DNA of 38,409 nucleotides from Acidimicrobiales bacterium (lineage in GTDB: Bacteria; Actinomycetota; Acidimicrobiia; Acidimicrobiales; RAAP-2): assembly GCA_015478655.1 (NCBI GenBank), contig JADMIJ010000037.1, positions 1-38,409 on the forward strand, read 5' to 3'. The notes beneath the pieces were generated by a model, which was not told the DNA's origin, did no database searches, and saw only the letters and a program-made list of their open reading frames with translations. Every line of letters begins with the position of its first letter. The stretch's first letter is position 1. A program made the position numbers and the translations under genes. Positions 1-8,205 of this stretch are shown piece after piece.

Positions 1-32
1 CGCGGTGTTCTCCCTGGCGGTGGATCAGGTGG

Positions 33-353
33 TCAGGGGCCCTGAATAGTTACGCGGCCGAACACGTCGGCGATCCGTCCAAAGATGAACGCCCCGAAGA
101 ATGCGCCCAGGATGGCGGACCCGATGAGCCAACTTGTCTCCAGGGTGCTCAGTCGCCATTGGGAGGAGACGATGGTCGCAACCGTGCTGATCACGAAGAG
201 GTCGTAGGCGTCGGTGAAGAATCCGACCCCCGACACCAGAACCGTGCGTCGATGGAACTTGCTCCTCGGAGCCTCATTGAGGAGATCAGCCACCGAGGGC
301 GGCTCAACCTCAGGTCCCGGCCCCCTCGTGCCCGCCAACAAACTCGATGTCAC
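33..353 (-). pseudogene. MFS phosphate-type transporter, N-terminal fragment
   Basis: The readable protein is about 106 aa from a GTG at 353, preceded by the purine-rich AAGAAGGGG. It resembles the N-terminus of MFS phosphate:H+ symporters of the Pht1/PHO84 type: a cytoplasmic lead-in, a first membrane helix with the FFTDAYDLF motif, a second helix, and the loop motif GRIADVFGR (the family G-x3-D-x2-GR signature). Family members run to about 450-550 aa. Similarity stops right after that motif, near base 53; the frame then reads VTIQGP and ends at 33. No other frame in bases 1-53 continues the transporter. The gene is therefore broken here, or this is an assembly edge. It lies divergent from phoU, which fits a role in phosphate uptake. 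The family call is by motif recognition only. Confidence 0.7.
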
Positions 354-426
354 CTGCAACCCCTTCTTCGCCCGATAGGAACGACCCACCGTCACTCTGA
401 CGTCACAAAGTGGACAGCAGGCATCC

Positions 427-448
427 TGAAAGTGAACGAAAGGTAAAC
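427..448 (-). promoter_or_regulatory. PHO-box-like direct repeat
   Basis: Read on the minus strand, this stretch is two 11-bp direct repeats, GTTTACCTTTC and GTTCACTTTCA. Each matches six of the seven conserved bases of the Streptomyces PhoP box unit (GTTCACC plus four variable bases). A third GTTTACC copy lies at 473-479 on the same strand, overlapping the expected -35 position of phoU. The location between a phosphate-type transporter and phoU supports PhoP control. The match is seen directly; PhoP binding is inferred. Confidence 0.6.
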
Positions 449-494
449 AAATCGCCAATTCTTGGTGTTTTGGGTAAACGTTGTGTGTCATGGG

Positions 495-500
495 TAGCCT
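495..500 (+). promoter_or_regulatory. -10 hexamer of phoU
   Basis: TAGCCT ends 9 nt before the phoU ATG at 510. A start site 7-8 nt downstream would give an almost leaderless mRNA. I see no Shine-Dalgarno in front of the ATG. The -35 position (472-477) overlaps the third PHO-like half-site. Confidence 0.4.
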
Positions 501-509
501 CTGACTGCC

Positions 510-1133
510 ATGCAATCCCCAAGAACCGGCATCGATACCATCGACCACAAGGTCATTCAGTTGTTCGCCTTGGTCTCTGAAGCTCTGGCGCGGGCCACCG
601 ATGCCCTGCTGGGAGGCGAGGCGCTCCTCGGTCAGGCGGTCGTCGACGGTGACCAGGACGTGGACGATCTCACCGCTGAGGTGGAACTGCTCATTTGGGA
701 GGAACTCAAGGAGCGACCCGTTCAAGGTGACGAGCTTCGCTACTTGGTGGCCATGCTGTTGATCATTCCGGAGTTGGAGCGAAGTGCCGACTTGGCTGAG
801 CACATCGCCCAGAGGGCGGTCGACCATCTGGGAACAGATATGAGCGCCCGGAGCCGTGGCATCGTCCAGCTCATGACTGAGGTTGCCAACGAGATGTGGC
901 AAGCGGCCGCCGATGCCTTCGGAGATCGGAATCGGGTGAGCGACCGGCTGGCCAAAGCAGATGAGGAGATGGACATCTTCCACGACGACTTGACCCGTGA
1001 AGTGGCTCGTGAGGAAATGCCCGTCGCCATTGCCGCCCAGGTGACGCTCTTGGCCCGCTTTTACGAGCGGCTCGGCGACCATGCCGTCAACCTCGCTCGT
1101 CGCATCGAGCTCCTGGCCGAGACTCACCCCTAG
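510..1133 (+). CDS. phoU: Phosphate signalling/transport regulator PhoU
   Basis: A 207-aa all-helical protein of normal PhoU length (about 210-240 aa). PhoU is a cytoplasmic peripheral protein that links phosphate transporters to the PhoR/SenX3-type kinase and represses the Pho regulon when phosphate is plentiful. The two tandem three-helix PhoU repeats are visible. Each carries the family's metal-binding E-x3-D signature, at E90/D94 (ERSADLAEH) and E186/D190 (ERLGDHAVN). It is divergent from a broken MFS phosphate-type transporter, with PHO-box-like repeats between them. No pst genes or two-component genes are in this window, so its partners must be encoded elsewhere. The ATG start was chosen because the -10-like TAGCCT lies just upstream. 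Confidence 0.95.
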   Translation: MQSPRTGIDTIDHKVIQLFALVSEALARATDALLGGEALLGQAVVDGDQDVDDLTAEVELLIWEELKERPVQGDELRYLVAMLLIIPELERSADLAEHIAQRAVDHLGTDMSARSRGIVQLMTEVANEMWQAAADAFGDRNRVSDRLAKADEEMDIFHDDLTREVAREEMPVAIAAQVTLLARFYERLGDHAVNLARRIELLAETHP

Positions 1134-1282
1134 ACCTAGACGCTCCTCAGATCATCCAACGGAAGCTGGTCTCGCCGAACGACTGAATCCTCGTTGATGC
1201 CCTGTCTGCCTCGACGTAATGCACTGTTCGCGTTCAATGTCGCGCTCTGAGCGCTCCTATCCTTCCGCGTGCTCCATGGTGC

Positions 1283-1311
1283 TTGACCGACGTTCCGACT
1301 GTCGGTATCCC
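1283..1311 (+). promoter_or_regulatory. Candidate sigma70-type promoter
   Basis: TTGACC (1283-1288) and TATCCC (1306-1311) are 17 bp apart, 74 bp upstream of the small hypothetical gene at 1385. The -35 is good and the -10 is poor (last base C, not T). Bases 1134-1282 hold nothing else I can recognise. Confidence 0.3.
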
Positions 1312-1384
1312 TAGTGCTGTGTCGGAACTCGGGATCAGGCTCGGAGGTGGACAGCCACACTGGAAACTGAGGAGTGTGGTCTAC

Positions 1385-1777
1385 ATGACGGATCGAGCAA
1401 GCGTCGAAAGCCCGGCTTCATTTGAGGAATGGAGAACCGAGGTAGGCCCGGTTCTCGAAGCGCTCCGTGCTGTATTGATGTCGGCCCAACGAGCAGGGTC
1501 CAAGGGGCCAGGAGCAGTGCTGGACGCGAGCGACAAGCTCCGAGCGGTGTCGCAGCGGGTCATGAGCTGGCTTCCGATGCACCCGTGCCCCTTCGCCGAT
1601 GTCAATTGGCTGGTTGTGAGCACGACCCATTCGTGTGCCGCCTTGGCGCGCTTGTTTGAGGAAGAGGCCCAGAATCCCAGCGGAATCAATCGGTGGACTC
1701 TGAATCGTGAGACGAAGGGAACTACCAGGGCCCTGTCGAAGATCAAGGCGATGATACGAGACCAGGCGGGGACGTAG
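1385..1777 (+). CDS. Hypothetical protein, 130 aa
   Basis: I do not recognise a family. The predicted protein is mostly amphipathic helix, with a central segment containing WLPMHPCPFADVNWLV and a basic C-terminus (RALSKIKAMIRDQAGT). It has no signal peptide or membrane helix. The ATG at 1385 is preferred to in-frame codons further upstream because the purine-rich GAGGAG lies about 10 nt before it and a candidate promoter lies at 1283-1311. The gene stands alone between phoU and the hydrolase, in sequence less GC-rich than its neighbours, which may mean it was acquired or is evolving quickly. Long reading frames on the opposite strand here look like shadows, but a real antisense gene cannot be excluded. 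Confidence 0.5.
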   Translation: MTDRASVESPASFEEWRTEVGPVLEALRAVLMSAQRAGSKGPGAVLDASDKLRAVSQRVMSWLPMHPCPFADVNWLVVSTTHSCAALARLFEEEAQNPSGINRWTLNRETKGTTRALSKIKAMIRDQAGT

Positions 1778-2046
1778 TCGCAGACTTCTTCGGCCAACCT
1801 CCCTTTCGAACGGTCGCGCGACGAACCGTCGAAAGCCGTCATGAATTCGGCCAACGGGACCTTCAACACCGCGGTCGCCGCCGTGCGGAGCGGTCAATCC
1901 GGGGCGGCCGGTTGACAGTCCGCTCGGCCATCGGGCCCTGAGTGTTCGCGGTCACCAAACACCGCAGGACGGCCGATCCGAGCGGAAGCAGGGGAGCAGA
2001 TCCACGATGTCAGACTGGTCGCGTGACCGGCTGGAGGCTGGACCCG

Positions 2047-3585
2047 ATGCGAGCGCCACAGGCCGTCGGTCGGATGGCTCTGGTCACGGCCCTGACCGTG
2101 ACCCTGACCGGCTGTGCCAGTGTCGCCTCGCCCCCGACGCCATCGACCCCCGCCGGACCGGACCCGGCGGTGCACCTGAGCCCGACGACGGCCCCGTCAT
2201 CGACCACCACCACCCAGCCCCCGCTGCCGGTCATCCCGGTGCAGTGGGCGCCCTGCGGCAGTCTCCAGTGCGGCTCGGTGACGGCGCCGCTCGACTACGC
2301 CGACCCCGCCGCGGCCACGGTGCAGATCGCCGTGGCCCGGGCTCCGGCCGGGGTGCCGTCGGAGCGGATCGGCTCCCTGGTCATCAATCCCGGCGGCCCG
2401 GGGGGCTCGGGTATCGACGACCTGCCCAACGAGCTGTCGGCGCTCACTTCCGATGTCCGCGCCCGGTTCGACATCGTCTCATTCGACCCGCGCGGTGTCG
2501 AGCGCAGCAGCCCGGTGACCTGCACCAGTGGGAGCGGAGCTGGGTCATCCGGCCAGCTGATCGACCCGGTGCCCACCACCCCGGCCGCCCAGCTGGCCCT
2601 GCTCAGCAACGACCAGGCCTTCGCCAAGCAGTGCGAACAGGGCAGCGGGAGCCTCCTCGCCCACGTGGGGACAGTCGACACGGCCCGTGACCTCGACCGG
2701 ATGCGAGCGGCGCTGGGCGACGCCCAGCTGACCTTCATCGGCCACTCCTACGGCACCCTGCTGGGGGCCACCTACGCCGAACTGTTCCCGACCCACGTGC
2801 GGGCCATGGTGCTCGATGGAGCCATCGATCCGGCGCTGACCACCGACCAGTACGTGATCGACCAGGCCGTCAGCTTCGAGGCGGGGCTGCAGTCGTTCTT
2901 CGCCTGGTGCGCAGCCACCGGATGCCCGTGGCGGCCGACCGGGGACCCGACCACGGCCCTGCTCGACCTCATCCAGCGCAGCCGTGCCCAACCGCTGTCG
3001 GGTTCGGGCGGGGGGACGGCCGGGCCCGGCGAGCTGTACAACGCCCTCCTCGCCGGCCTGGGCTCCCGCTCGTCCTGGCCGTCGCTGGCCGGCGCACTGG
3101 CCGGCTCCCAAGCCGGAAACGGATCCGCCGCCACCTCGATGAGCGGCCGGTATCAGAGCGGGGGTTCGAGCAACGGGGCCCAGGCCGAACAGGCCATCGA
3201 CTGCCTCGACCACCCCGTCGACCGGCAGCCGTCCAGCTATCCGGTCCTGGCCGCCCAGGCCGGCAATTCGGCTCCGGTCTTCGGGCCCCTGCTGGCCTGG
3301 GGACTCCTCGGCTGCGCCACCTGGCCGGCCCTGCCCACCCGGACCCCGGCCCCGGCCTCGGACCCGGGCGCCCCCCCGATCCTGGTGGTGGGGACGACCG
3401 GTGATCCAGTCACCCCGTACACGTGGGCCGTGGATCTGGCCAGGGAGCTCAACGGGGGAGTGCTCCTCTCGTGGCAGGGTCAGAGCCACGTGGCCTCCTT
3501 CTACAGTCCGTGCGTCCGTGCCGCCGCCCAGGCCTACCTGGTGGCGGGGACCCTGCCGACCCCTGGGGCCACCTGCACCGACTGA
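2047..3585 (+). CDS. Secreted TAP-like alpha/beta-hydrolase lipoprotein
   Basis: A 512-aa serine hydrolase of the tripeptidyl-aminopeptidase/SlpD-SlpE type (peptidase family S33), which in actinobacteria is exported and trims peptides or hydrolyses esters. The ATG has GGAGG 9 nt upstream. The N-terminus is a lipoprotein signal (hydrophobic stretch ending LTGC), followed by a Thr/Pro/Ser-rich linker to about residue 65. The fold then begins at WAPCGSLQCGSVTAPLDY, with the oxyanion-region motif NPGGPGGSG. The proposed catalytic triad is Ser234 (GHSYGT), Asp453 (TTGDPVTP) and His481 (GQSHVA). The end matches the TAP-like C-terminal domain (SPCVRAAAQAYLVAG). Length is normal for the family. The exact substrate cannot be read from the sequence. 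Confidence 0.9.
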   Translation: MRAPQAVGRMALVTALTVTLTGCASVASPPTPSTPAGPDPAVHLSPTTAPSSTTTTQPPLPVIPVQWAPCGSLQCGSVTAPLDYADPAAATVQIAVARAPAGVPSERIGSLVINPGGPGGSGIDDLPNELSALTSDVRARFDIVSFDPRGVERSSPVTCTSGSGAGSSGQLIDPVPTTPAAQLALLSNDQAFAKQCEQGSGSLLAHVGTVDTARDLDRMRAALGDAQLTFIGHSYGTLLGATYAELFPTHVRAMVLDGAIDPALTTDQYVIDQAVSFEAGLQSFFAWCAATGCPWRPTGDPTTALLDLIQRSRAQPLSGSGGGTAGPGELYNALLAGLGSRSSWPSLAGALAGSQAGNGSAATSMSGRYQSGGSSNGAQAEQAIDCLDHPVDRQPSSYPVLAAQAGNSAPVFGPLLAWGLLGCATWPALPTRTPAPASDPGAPPILVVGTTGDPVTPYTWAVDLARELNGGVLLSWQGQSHVASFYSPCVRAAAQAYLVAGTLPTPGATCTD

Positions 3586-3593
3586 GCGCCCGC

Positions 3594-3767
3594 TCAGCCG
3601 CGCCCAGCAGGCTTGATGGGCACCGGTGGCCAGGTATCGCCGCCGATGCCGGGGACCGACCCAGTTGGCGCCCGGTCGCTCCGGGCGATGAACCTGAGGA
3701 TACGGATCACGACGCTGGCCGCCGCGGCCAACAGGATCAAACGCTTCGCCCGTCTCACCATGCCCAT
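3594..3767 (-). CDS. Small membrane protein, hypothetical
   Basis: A 57-aa protein from ATG 3767 (an alternative ATG lies at 3761). It has a basic start (MGMVRRAKR), one hydrophobic helix (LILLAAAASVVIRILRFI) and a short polar tail with DTWPPVPIKP. The basic-helix-tail layout suggests a single-pass inner-membrane protein. Small actinobacterial proteins ending in a WPPVP-type tail are familiar, but I cannot name a family. No clear Shine-Dalgarno is visible. It is convergent with the hydrolase gene, whose stop is 9 bp away. Confidence 0.45.
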   Translation of the reverse strand: MGMVRRAKRLILLAAAASVVIRILRFIARSDRAPTGSVPGIGGDTWPPVPIKPAGRG

Positions 3768-3916
3768 GACGCCAACACTGTAGGTCGGCGGTCGCCCGGG
3801 GCCGTCGTCCAGCCGCAGCAAATAATGAGGAGGGGTGAGGCAGAGCCGACGGCTCGTCAAATTCAGTGACCTCCGGGGCAAGGGGCCGAGACCAGGCACA
3901 ATTCCGGTCGGATTCA

Positions 3917-3945
3917 TTGACCGGCTGAGCCGGTCGGCCTACCAT
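3917..3945 (+). promoter_or_regulatory. Sigma70-type promoter containing a palindrome
   Basis: TTGACC (3917-3922) and TACCAT (3940-3945) are separated by exactly 17 bp, a strong match to the actinobacterial TTGACN-17-TANNNT pattern. A perfect 17-bp palindrome (8-bp arms, 1-bp centre; 3919-3935) overlaps the -35 and the spacer, where a repressor could bind. No convincing protein-coding gene follows on this strand before the inverted repeat at 4231-4301. Confidence 0.45.
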
Positions 3946-4230
3946 TGCCGGAGCAGTGCAGTAAGCCGCCGGAGGTCACGGCGGTGCAGTGGTCGATCGG
4001 CGGGTCTTTGGGGGATCCACACATGCACTCGCACCGGGAGCGAAACAATGCCAACGGAGTTCGGAAGTACAGCACCGTTGCCATCGTCACGGCTCCGAGA
4101 TACCCGTTTTCCGATCCACCTTCGTGTACCGTTTGTCGCGGAGTCATTGCGCTTGACTGAAATCACACGCCGCTCCACATTCGGAGCAACAAGATCGAAG
4201 TTGCGAAGCGATGACGCTTGGCAGCTCCTC

Positions 4231-4301
4231 TTCTACCGGGTCCCCCGACGTCGGCTGCCCCCCTGCCCCTCGTGGTAGTCGGCGCCGGGGACCCGGTGGA
4301 A
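4231..4301. terminator. Long inverted repeat, possible terminator or RNA 3' end
   Basis: Two 15-nt arms (4231-4245 and 4287-4301) pair with a single G-U across a 41-nt loop. On the plus strand the right arm is followed by TTTCCCC. It lies 56 bp past the leuD stop (leuD runs on the minus strand) and about 290 bp downstream of the plus-strand promoter at 3917, so it could end either transcript. The pairing is seen; the terminator role is inferred. Confidence 0.4.
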
Positions 4302-4356
4302 TTTCCCCTCGCCCGCCATCCCGGGTGAACCCTGATGCGCCTGGGACAAAACCGCC

Positions 4357-4950
4357 TCAGCGCGTCGTAGGGAGCCACGCCGGCCGGACGGCCTCGTAGG
4401 CCTGGATGTCGTCCTCGTAGCGCAAGGTGAGCCCGATGTCGTCCCAACCGTTGAGCAGGCGGGCCCGGGTGAACTCGTCGAGTGGGAAGCCGGTCTCGAT
4501 GCCCGCTGCCGGCGCATCCAGCGTTCCCCGCTCGATGTCGATGGTGAGCTCGAGGGTGGGATCGGCGGTCACCGCGTCCAGCAGGGCCCGGCCGGTGGCG
4601 GCGTCCACCTGCACGGGCACGAGGCCGTCCTTGGTGCAGTTGTTGCGGAAGATGTCGGCAAACCCGGGGGACACCACCGCTTCGAATCCGTAGTCCTGGA
4701 GGGCCCACACCGCGTGCTCCCGTGACGATCCGGTGCCGAAATTGGGACCGGTGACCAAGATGGCGGCGCCCATGAACTCCTCCTGGTTGAGTACGAAGTC
4801 GCGGTCGTCTCGCCACTCACTGAAGAGCCCGGCGCCGAATCCTGTGCGTTCGACCCGCTTCAACCAGTCAGAGGGGATGATCTGGTCGGTGTCCACGTCG
4901 GATCGGTCGAGCGGGGCCGCCCGTCCCGTGATCACGCGCACGGCGCGCAT
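4357..4950 (-). CDS. leuD: 3-isopropylmalate dehydratase small subunit
   Basis: A 197-aa protein of normal length for LeuD, the swivelling-domain subunit that pairs with LeuC to isomerise 2-isopropylmalate to 3-isopropylmalate in leucine synthesis. Diagnostic sequences are the start RVITGRAAPLDRSDVDTDQI, the substrate-loop motif GPNFGTGSSREHA, and NNCTKDGL. The ATG overlaps the leuC stop by one base (TGATG), so translation is probably coupled. It is the last gene of a greA-leuC-leuD unit. Confidence 0.96.
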   Translation of the reverse strand: MRAVRVITGRAAPLDRSDVDTDQIIPSDWLKRVERTGFGAGLFSEWRDDRDFVLNQEEFMGAAILVTGPNFGTGSSREHAVWALQDYGFEAVVSPGFADIFRNNCTKDGLVPVQVDAATGRALLDAVTADPTLELTIDIERGTLDAPAAGIETGFPLDEFTRARLLNGWDDIGLTLRYEDDIQAYEAVRPAWLPTTR

Positions 4951-6362
4951 CAGGACAGGTCCGCCGGCGTGGCGAAGTGACCGGCCACCGCCGTGGCCGC
5001 GGCCACGGCGGGGGAGACCAGGTGGGTACGACCCCCCCGTCCCTGTCGCCCCTCGAAGTTGCGGTTGGACGTCGAGGCGGCCCGCTCGCCGGGGGCCAGC
5101 TTGTCGGGGTTCATGGCCAGGCACATCGAGCACCCCGGCTCGCGCCAGTCGAAGCCGGCGGCGGTGAAGACACCGTCCAGCCCCTCCGACTCGGCCTGGG
5201 CCTTGACACGGTGGGATCCGGGGACCACCAGCGCCCGCATCCCGGTCCTGACCGTGCGGCCCCGGAGGACGTCGGCGGCGGCCCGCAGATCCTCAATGCG
5301 ACCGTTCGTGCACGAACCGATGAAGACGGTGTCGACCGCGATGTCGTGCAGCGCCGTCCCGCCCGTCAGCCCCATGTAGTCGAGCGCCCGTGCCGCGGCT
5401 TCCCGCTCGCCGGCATCGGCGAAGGAGGAGGGATCGGGAACGCTGCCGTCGATGGGGGTGACCTGCGCTGGATTGGTGCCCCACGTGACGTAGGGCACCA
5501 GCGACGAGGCGTCGAGGGTGACCTCCTTGTCGAAGGCGGCCCCGGGGTCGGTGGCGACCTGGCTCCAGGCGGCCAGGGCATCCTCCCAGTCCTGACCTTT
5601 CGGGGCATGGTCCCGGCCCTCGAGGTAGGCGAACGTCGTGTCGTCGGGGGCGATCATTCCGGCCCGGGCGCCCGCTTCGATGGACATGTTGCACACCGTC
5701 ATCCGGCCTTCCATCGAGAGGCCCCGGATGGCGGCACCCCGGTACTCGATGATGTGCCCGCTGCCCCCGCCCGTCCCCGTGTGGCCGATGACGGCCAGTA
5801 CCAGGTCCTTGGCCGTCACCCCGGGGGGCAGGTCCCCGTCCACGGTCACGGCCATGGAGGCCGGCCGGCGCTGGGGGAGGGTCTGGGTGGCCAGCACGTG
5901 CTCGACCTCGCTGGTCCCGATCCCGAAGGCCAGGGCGCCGAACGCCCCGTGGGTCGAGGTGTGGCTGTCGCCGCACACGATGGTCATGCCCGGTTGGGTC
6001 AGGCCCTGCTCGGGCCCGATGATGTGGACGATGCCCTGATTGGCGTCGCCCATCGGATAGCACGTGATGCCGAACTCGGAGCAGTTGGCCGCCAGCACGG
6101 CGAGCTGCTTGGCCGAGATGGGGTCGTCGACCGGCTTGTCGATGTCGACGGTCGGAACGTTGTGGTCCGCCGTGGCGATGGTCAGGTCGGGTCGGTGGAC
6201 CCCCCGGCCTGCCAGGCGCAGCCCGTCGAAGGCCTGGGGCGAGGTGACCTCGTGGATGAGGTGGAGGTCGATGAAGATGACATCGGGGTCGTCGTTGCTG
6301 CCGTGGTGCACGACGTGACGGTCCCAGACCTTCCGGGACATCGTGGTGGGTGAGGGGGCCAT
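4950..6362 (-). CDS. leuC: 3-isopropylmalate dehydratase large subunit
   Basis: A 470-aa aconitase-family enzyme that carries the active-site [4Fe-4S] cluster of isopropylmalate isomerase. The three cluster ligands are C351 (GSCTN), C411 and C414 (PGCSMC), at the canonical spacing of 60 and 3 residues. Other family motifs include [13 protein letters not shown] and the C-terminal [13 protein letters not shown]. The start may be the ATG at 6362 (4 bp after the greA stop) or the ATG at 6341, which gives [11 protein letters not shown] and matches family N-termini better; neither has a strong Shine-Dalgarno. It overlaps leuD by one base. Confidence 0.96.
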   Translation of the reverse strand: MAPSPTTMSRKVWDRHVVHHGSNDDPDVIFIDLHLIHEVTSPQAFDGLRLAGRGVHRPDLTIATADHNVPTVDIDKPVDDPISAKQLAVLAANCSEFGITCYPMGDANQGIVHIIGPEQGLTQPGMTIVCGDSHTSTHGAFGALAFGIGTSEVEHVLATQTLPQRRPASMAVTVDGDLPPGVTAKDLVLAVIGHTGTGGGSGHIIEYRGAAIRGLSMEGRMTVCNMSIEAGARAGMIAPDDTTFAYLEGRDHAPKGQDWEDALAAWSQVATDPGAAFDKEVTLDASSLVPYVTWGTNPAQVTPIDGSVPDPSSFADAGEREAAARALDYMGLTGGTALHDIAVDTVFIGSCTNGRIEDLRAAADVLRGRTVRTGMRALVVPGSHRVKAQAESEGLDGVFTAAGFDWREPGCSMCLAMNPDKLAPGERAASTSNRNFEGRQGRGGRTHLVSPAVAAATAVAGHFATPADLS

Positions 6363-6366
6363 GGCG

Positions 6367-6852
6367 TCAGGCCCCGACGGCCACGATCTCGACCGTGAGG
6401 GTGCCCCCCGGTGCGGCGTACTTCACCGCGTCCCCGGCCGAATGCCCGATGAGGGCCTGGCCCAGCGGGGATCCGGGCGAGACCACGGTGAGGTCGCCCT
6501 GCCGCTCCTCGATGGAGCCGACGAAGAAGTCGGTGGTCTCGTCCTCGCCGTCGCCCTCGTAGCGCAGGGTGACCACCGACCCGGCGGCCACGGTGCCGGC
6601 GGGAGCCTGGCTGGCGTCCACCACGGTGGCGGTCTTCAGGAGGCGCTGGAGCACCCGGATCCGCGACTCCATCTTCCCCTGGGCGTCCTTGGCCGCGTGG
6701 TAGTCGCCGTTCTCCGAGAGGTCCCCGAGGGCGCGGGCCGACTCGATGGCGGCGGCGATCTCGACCCGACCGCGGGTGGTCAGGTCCTCCAGCTCGGCCT
6801 GGAGGCGGTCATAGGTCGCTGGGGTCAGCTGGGCAGCCGAGGTGTCGCTCAC
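6367..6852 (-). CDS. greA: Transcription elongation factor GreA
   Basis: A 161-aa protein, close to the usual 158 aa. GreA enters the RNA polymerase secondary channel and stimulates cleavage of backtracked RNA. The N-terminal coiled coil holds the tip motif [13 protein letters not shown], whose acidic residues act at the polymerase active site. The C-terminal FKBP-like domain ends with [16 protein letters not shown]. The GTG start at 6852 gives the standard GreA N-terminus ([16 protein letters not shown]) and is preceded at 8 nt by a -10-like TAGCCT, implying a near-leaderless mRNA. It heads a unit with leuC and leuD. Confidence 0.95.
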   Translation of the reverse strand: MSDTSAAQLTPATYDRLQAELEDLTTRGRVEIAAAIESARALGDLSENGDYHAAKDAQGKMESRIRVLQRLLKTATVVDASQAPAGTVAAGSVVTLRYEGDGEDETTDFFVGSIEERQGDLTVVSPGSPLGQALIGHSAGDAVKYAAPGGTLTVEIVAVGA

Positions 6853-6860
6853 GGCCCACC

Positions 6861-6866
6861 AGGCTA
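6861..6866 (-). promoter_or_regulatory. -10 hexamer of greA-leuCD
   Basis: TAGCCT on the minus strand ends 8 nt before the greA GTG. There is no well-placed Shine-Dalgarno, so the transcript is likely leaderless or nearly so. Confidence 0.4.
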
Positions 6867-7022
6867 ATAGGTGGAACTCGTCCCCTGACACGGCCCGTCG
6901 GTGGTGTGAGGGGTCTTCGCTGCCTCGACTGTCCACCGGCGGTCGACTCGGCCCCGAGCCGGTGCCCGTGGGATGATCGGGGCCGACAACGGCGAGAACG
7001 GCGAGACAGAGAGGTCGGTGGC

Positions 7023-8156
7023 ATGGCTGACATCCAGGGCACGTGGGACCAACGATTCGACGGGGTGGTGACCACGCTGGACTCCAGTCTCGACGCCGGA
7101 ACCGACGTCGGGGCGTCGGTGGCCGTGTTCCTCGAGGGAGAGCCGGTCGTCGACGTCTGGGGCGGCTACGTCGACGAGGCCCACTCGGCGCCCTGGGAGC
7201 GCGACACCCTGACCAACGTGTGGTCGACCACCAAGACGATGACCTTCCTGTGCGCGCTCATGCTGGCCGATCGGGGAGAGCTCGACTTCTACGCGCCGGT
7301 GGCCAAGTACTGGCCGGAGTTCGCCGCCGGGGGGAAGGAAGGCGTCGAGGTGCGCCACCTCATGAGCCACACCGCCGGCCTGCCCGGATGGACGGAGCAC
7401 CTCGAGCCCGAGCAGTTGGCCGACTGGGAACGGTGCACGTCGATGCTGGCGGCCCAGGAGCCATGGTGGGAGCCGGGCACCGCCTCGGGCTACCACGCCG
7501 TCACCCAGGGCTATCTGATCGGGGAGGTGGTGCAGCGCATCACCGGGGTCACCATCGGAACCTGGTTCGCAAGTGAGGTGGCGGCGCCCCTCGGGGCCGA
7601 CTTCTTCATCGGCCTGCCCGAGGCGGAGGACCCCCGGGTGTCGGTGGTGATCCCGCCGCCGCCCATCGACCTGGACGCCCTCCAGCCCACCGAGTTCGCC
7701 ATCAGGGCCCTGACCAACCCCCCGCTGGACGCAACCTTTCCCCGCCACGCCTGGTGGCGCCGGGCCGAGATCCCGGCGGCCAACGGGCACGGCAACGCCC
7801 GCTCGGTGGCCACCATCCAGTCGATCATCGCCGGAGGCGGGGAGGCCAGGGGGGTGCGGCTGCTCTCCACCGGGGGCTGCAACCCCATCTTCGACGAGCA
7901 GTCCAACGGGATGGACCTGATCCTCTCCGGGATGCCCTACCGCTTCGGCATGGGCTACGGGCTGAGCACCGAGATGATGCCCATCGGTCCCCGTGCCTGC
8001 TTCTGGGGCGGTTACGGGGGCTCGCTCGTCGTGATGGACCTCGACACCCGCCTCACCGTCTGTTATGTGATGAACCGCATGGAGGCCGGACTGGAGGGTG
8101 ATCTCCGGGGTGCCAACCTCGTGCTGGCTGCCGCAGTGGCCGTGGCGGAAGGCTGA
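7023..8156 (+). CDS. Serine hydrolase, beta-lactamase/EstB fold
   Basis: A 377-aa class-C-beta-lactamase-fold protein of the EstB/LACTB esterase group. The nucleophile motif S-x-x-K is Ser68-Thr-Thr-Lys71 (WSTTKTM). The second motif has Tyr157 in SGYHAV. Supporting motifs are LMSHTAGLPGW and QGYLIGEVVQRITG. It has no signal peptide, so it should be cytoplasmic, which argues for an esterase or lipase role rather than antibiotic resistance. The ATG at 7023 has GAGAGG 8 nt upstream. It is divergent from greA and followed closely by the flippase-like gene. The substrate is unknown. Confidence 0.9.
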   Translation: MADIQGTWDQRFDGVVTTLDSSLDAGTDVGASVAVFLEGEPVVDVWGGYVDEAHSAPWERDTLTNVWSTTKTMTFLCALMLADRGELDFYAPVAKYWPEFAAGGKEGVEVRHLMSHTAGLPGWTEHLEPEQLADWERCTSMLAAQEPWWEPGTASGYHAVTQGYLIGEVVQRITGVTIGTWFASEVAAPLGADFFIGLPEAEDPRVSVVIPPPPIDLDALQPTEFAIRALTNPPLDATFPRHAWWRRAEIPAANGHGNARSVATIQSIIAGGGEARGVRLLSTGGCNPIFDEQSNGMDLILSGMPYRFGMGYGLSTEMMPIGPRACFWGGYGGSLVVMDLDTRLTVCYVMNRMEAGLEGDLRGANLVLAAAVAVAEG

Positions 8157-8205
8157 ACCCGCGGCTCGATGACCACGCCCGGCTCGAAGCTCGGAGAGCA
8201 ACCGC

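Larger units (their letters stand above)
3768..4356. other. 589-bp stretch without a recognisable gene
   Basis: This lies between the small membrane protein and the end of leuD. Short reading frames exist on both strands, but none shows a conserved motif, a convincing start or actinobacterial codon bias. The sequence is visibly less GC-rich than its surroundings. It holds the promoter at 3917-3945 and the long inverted repeat at 4231-4301. I checked for tmRNA, RNase P RNA and HU (often near leuCD in actinobacteria) and recognised none. Confidence 0.5.

Noticed and set aside
1381..1897. Two minus-strand frames opposite the small hypothetical gene
   Set aside because: Neither has a ribosome site or recognisable motif; the plus-strand frame has a better start, though certainty is low.
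2545..3945. Long minus-strand frame opposite the alpha/beta-hydrolase
   Set aside because: Composition is shadow-like and the plus strand encodes a protein with signal peptide and full catalytic triad.
3835..4278. Plus-strand frames in the low-GC gap before leuD
   Set aside because: Arg/Ser-rich composition with no motif; the promoter is real-looking but no frame starts well.
3768..4356. HU (hupB) gene next to leuD, or a tmRNA or RNase P RNA
   Set aside because: HU often follows leuCD in actinobacteria, but no HU motif is present, and the tmRNA and RNase P core sequences are absent.
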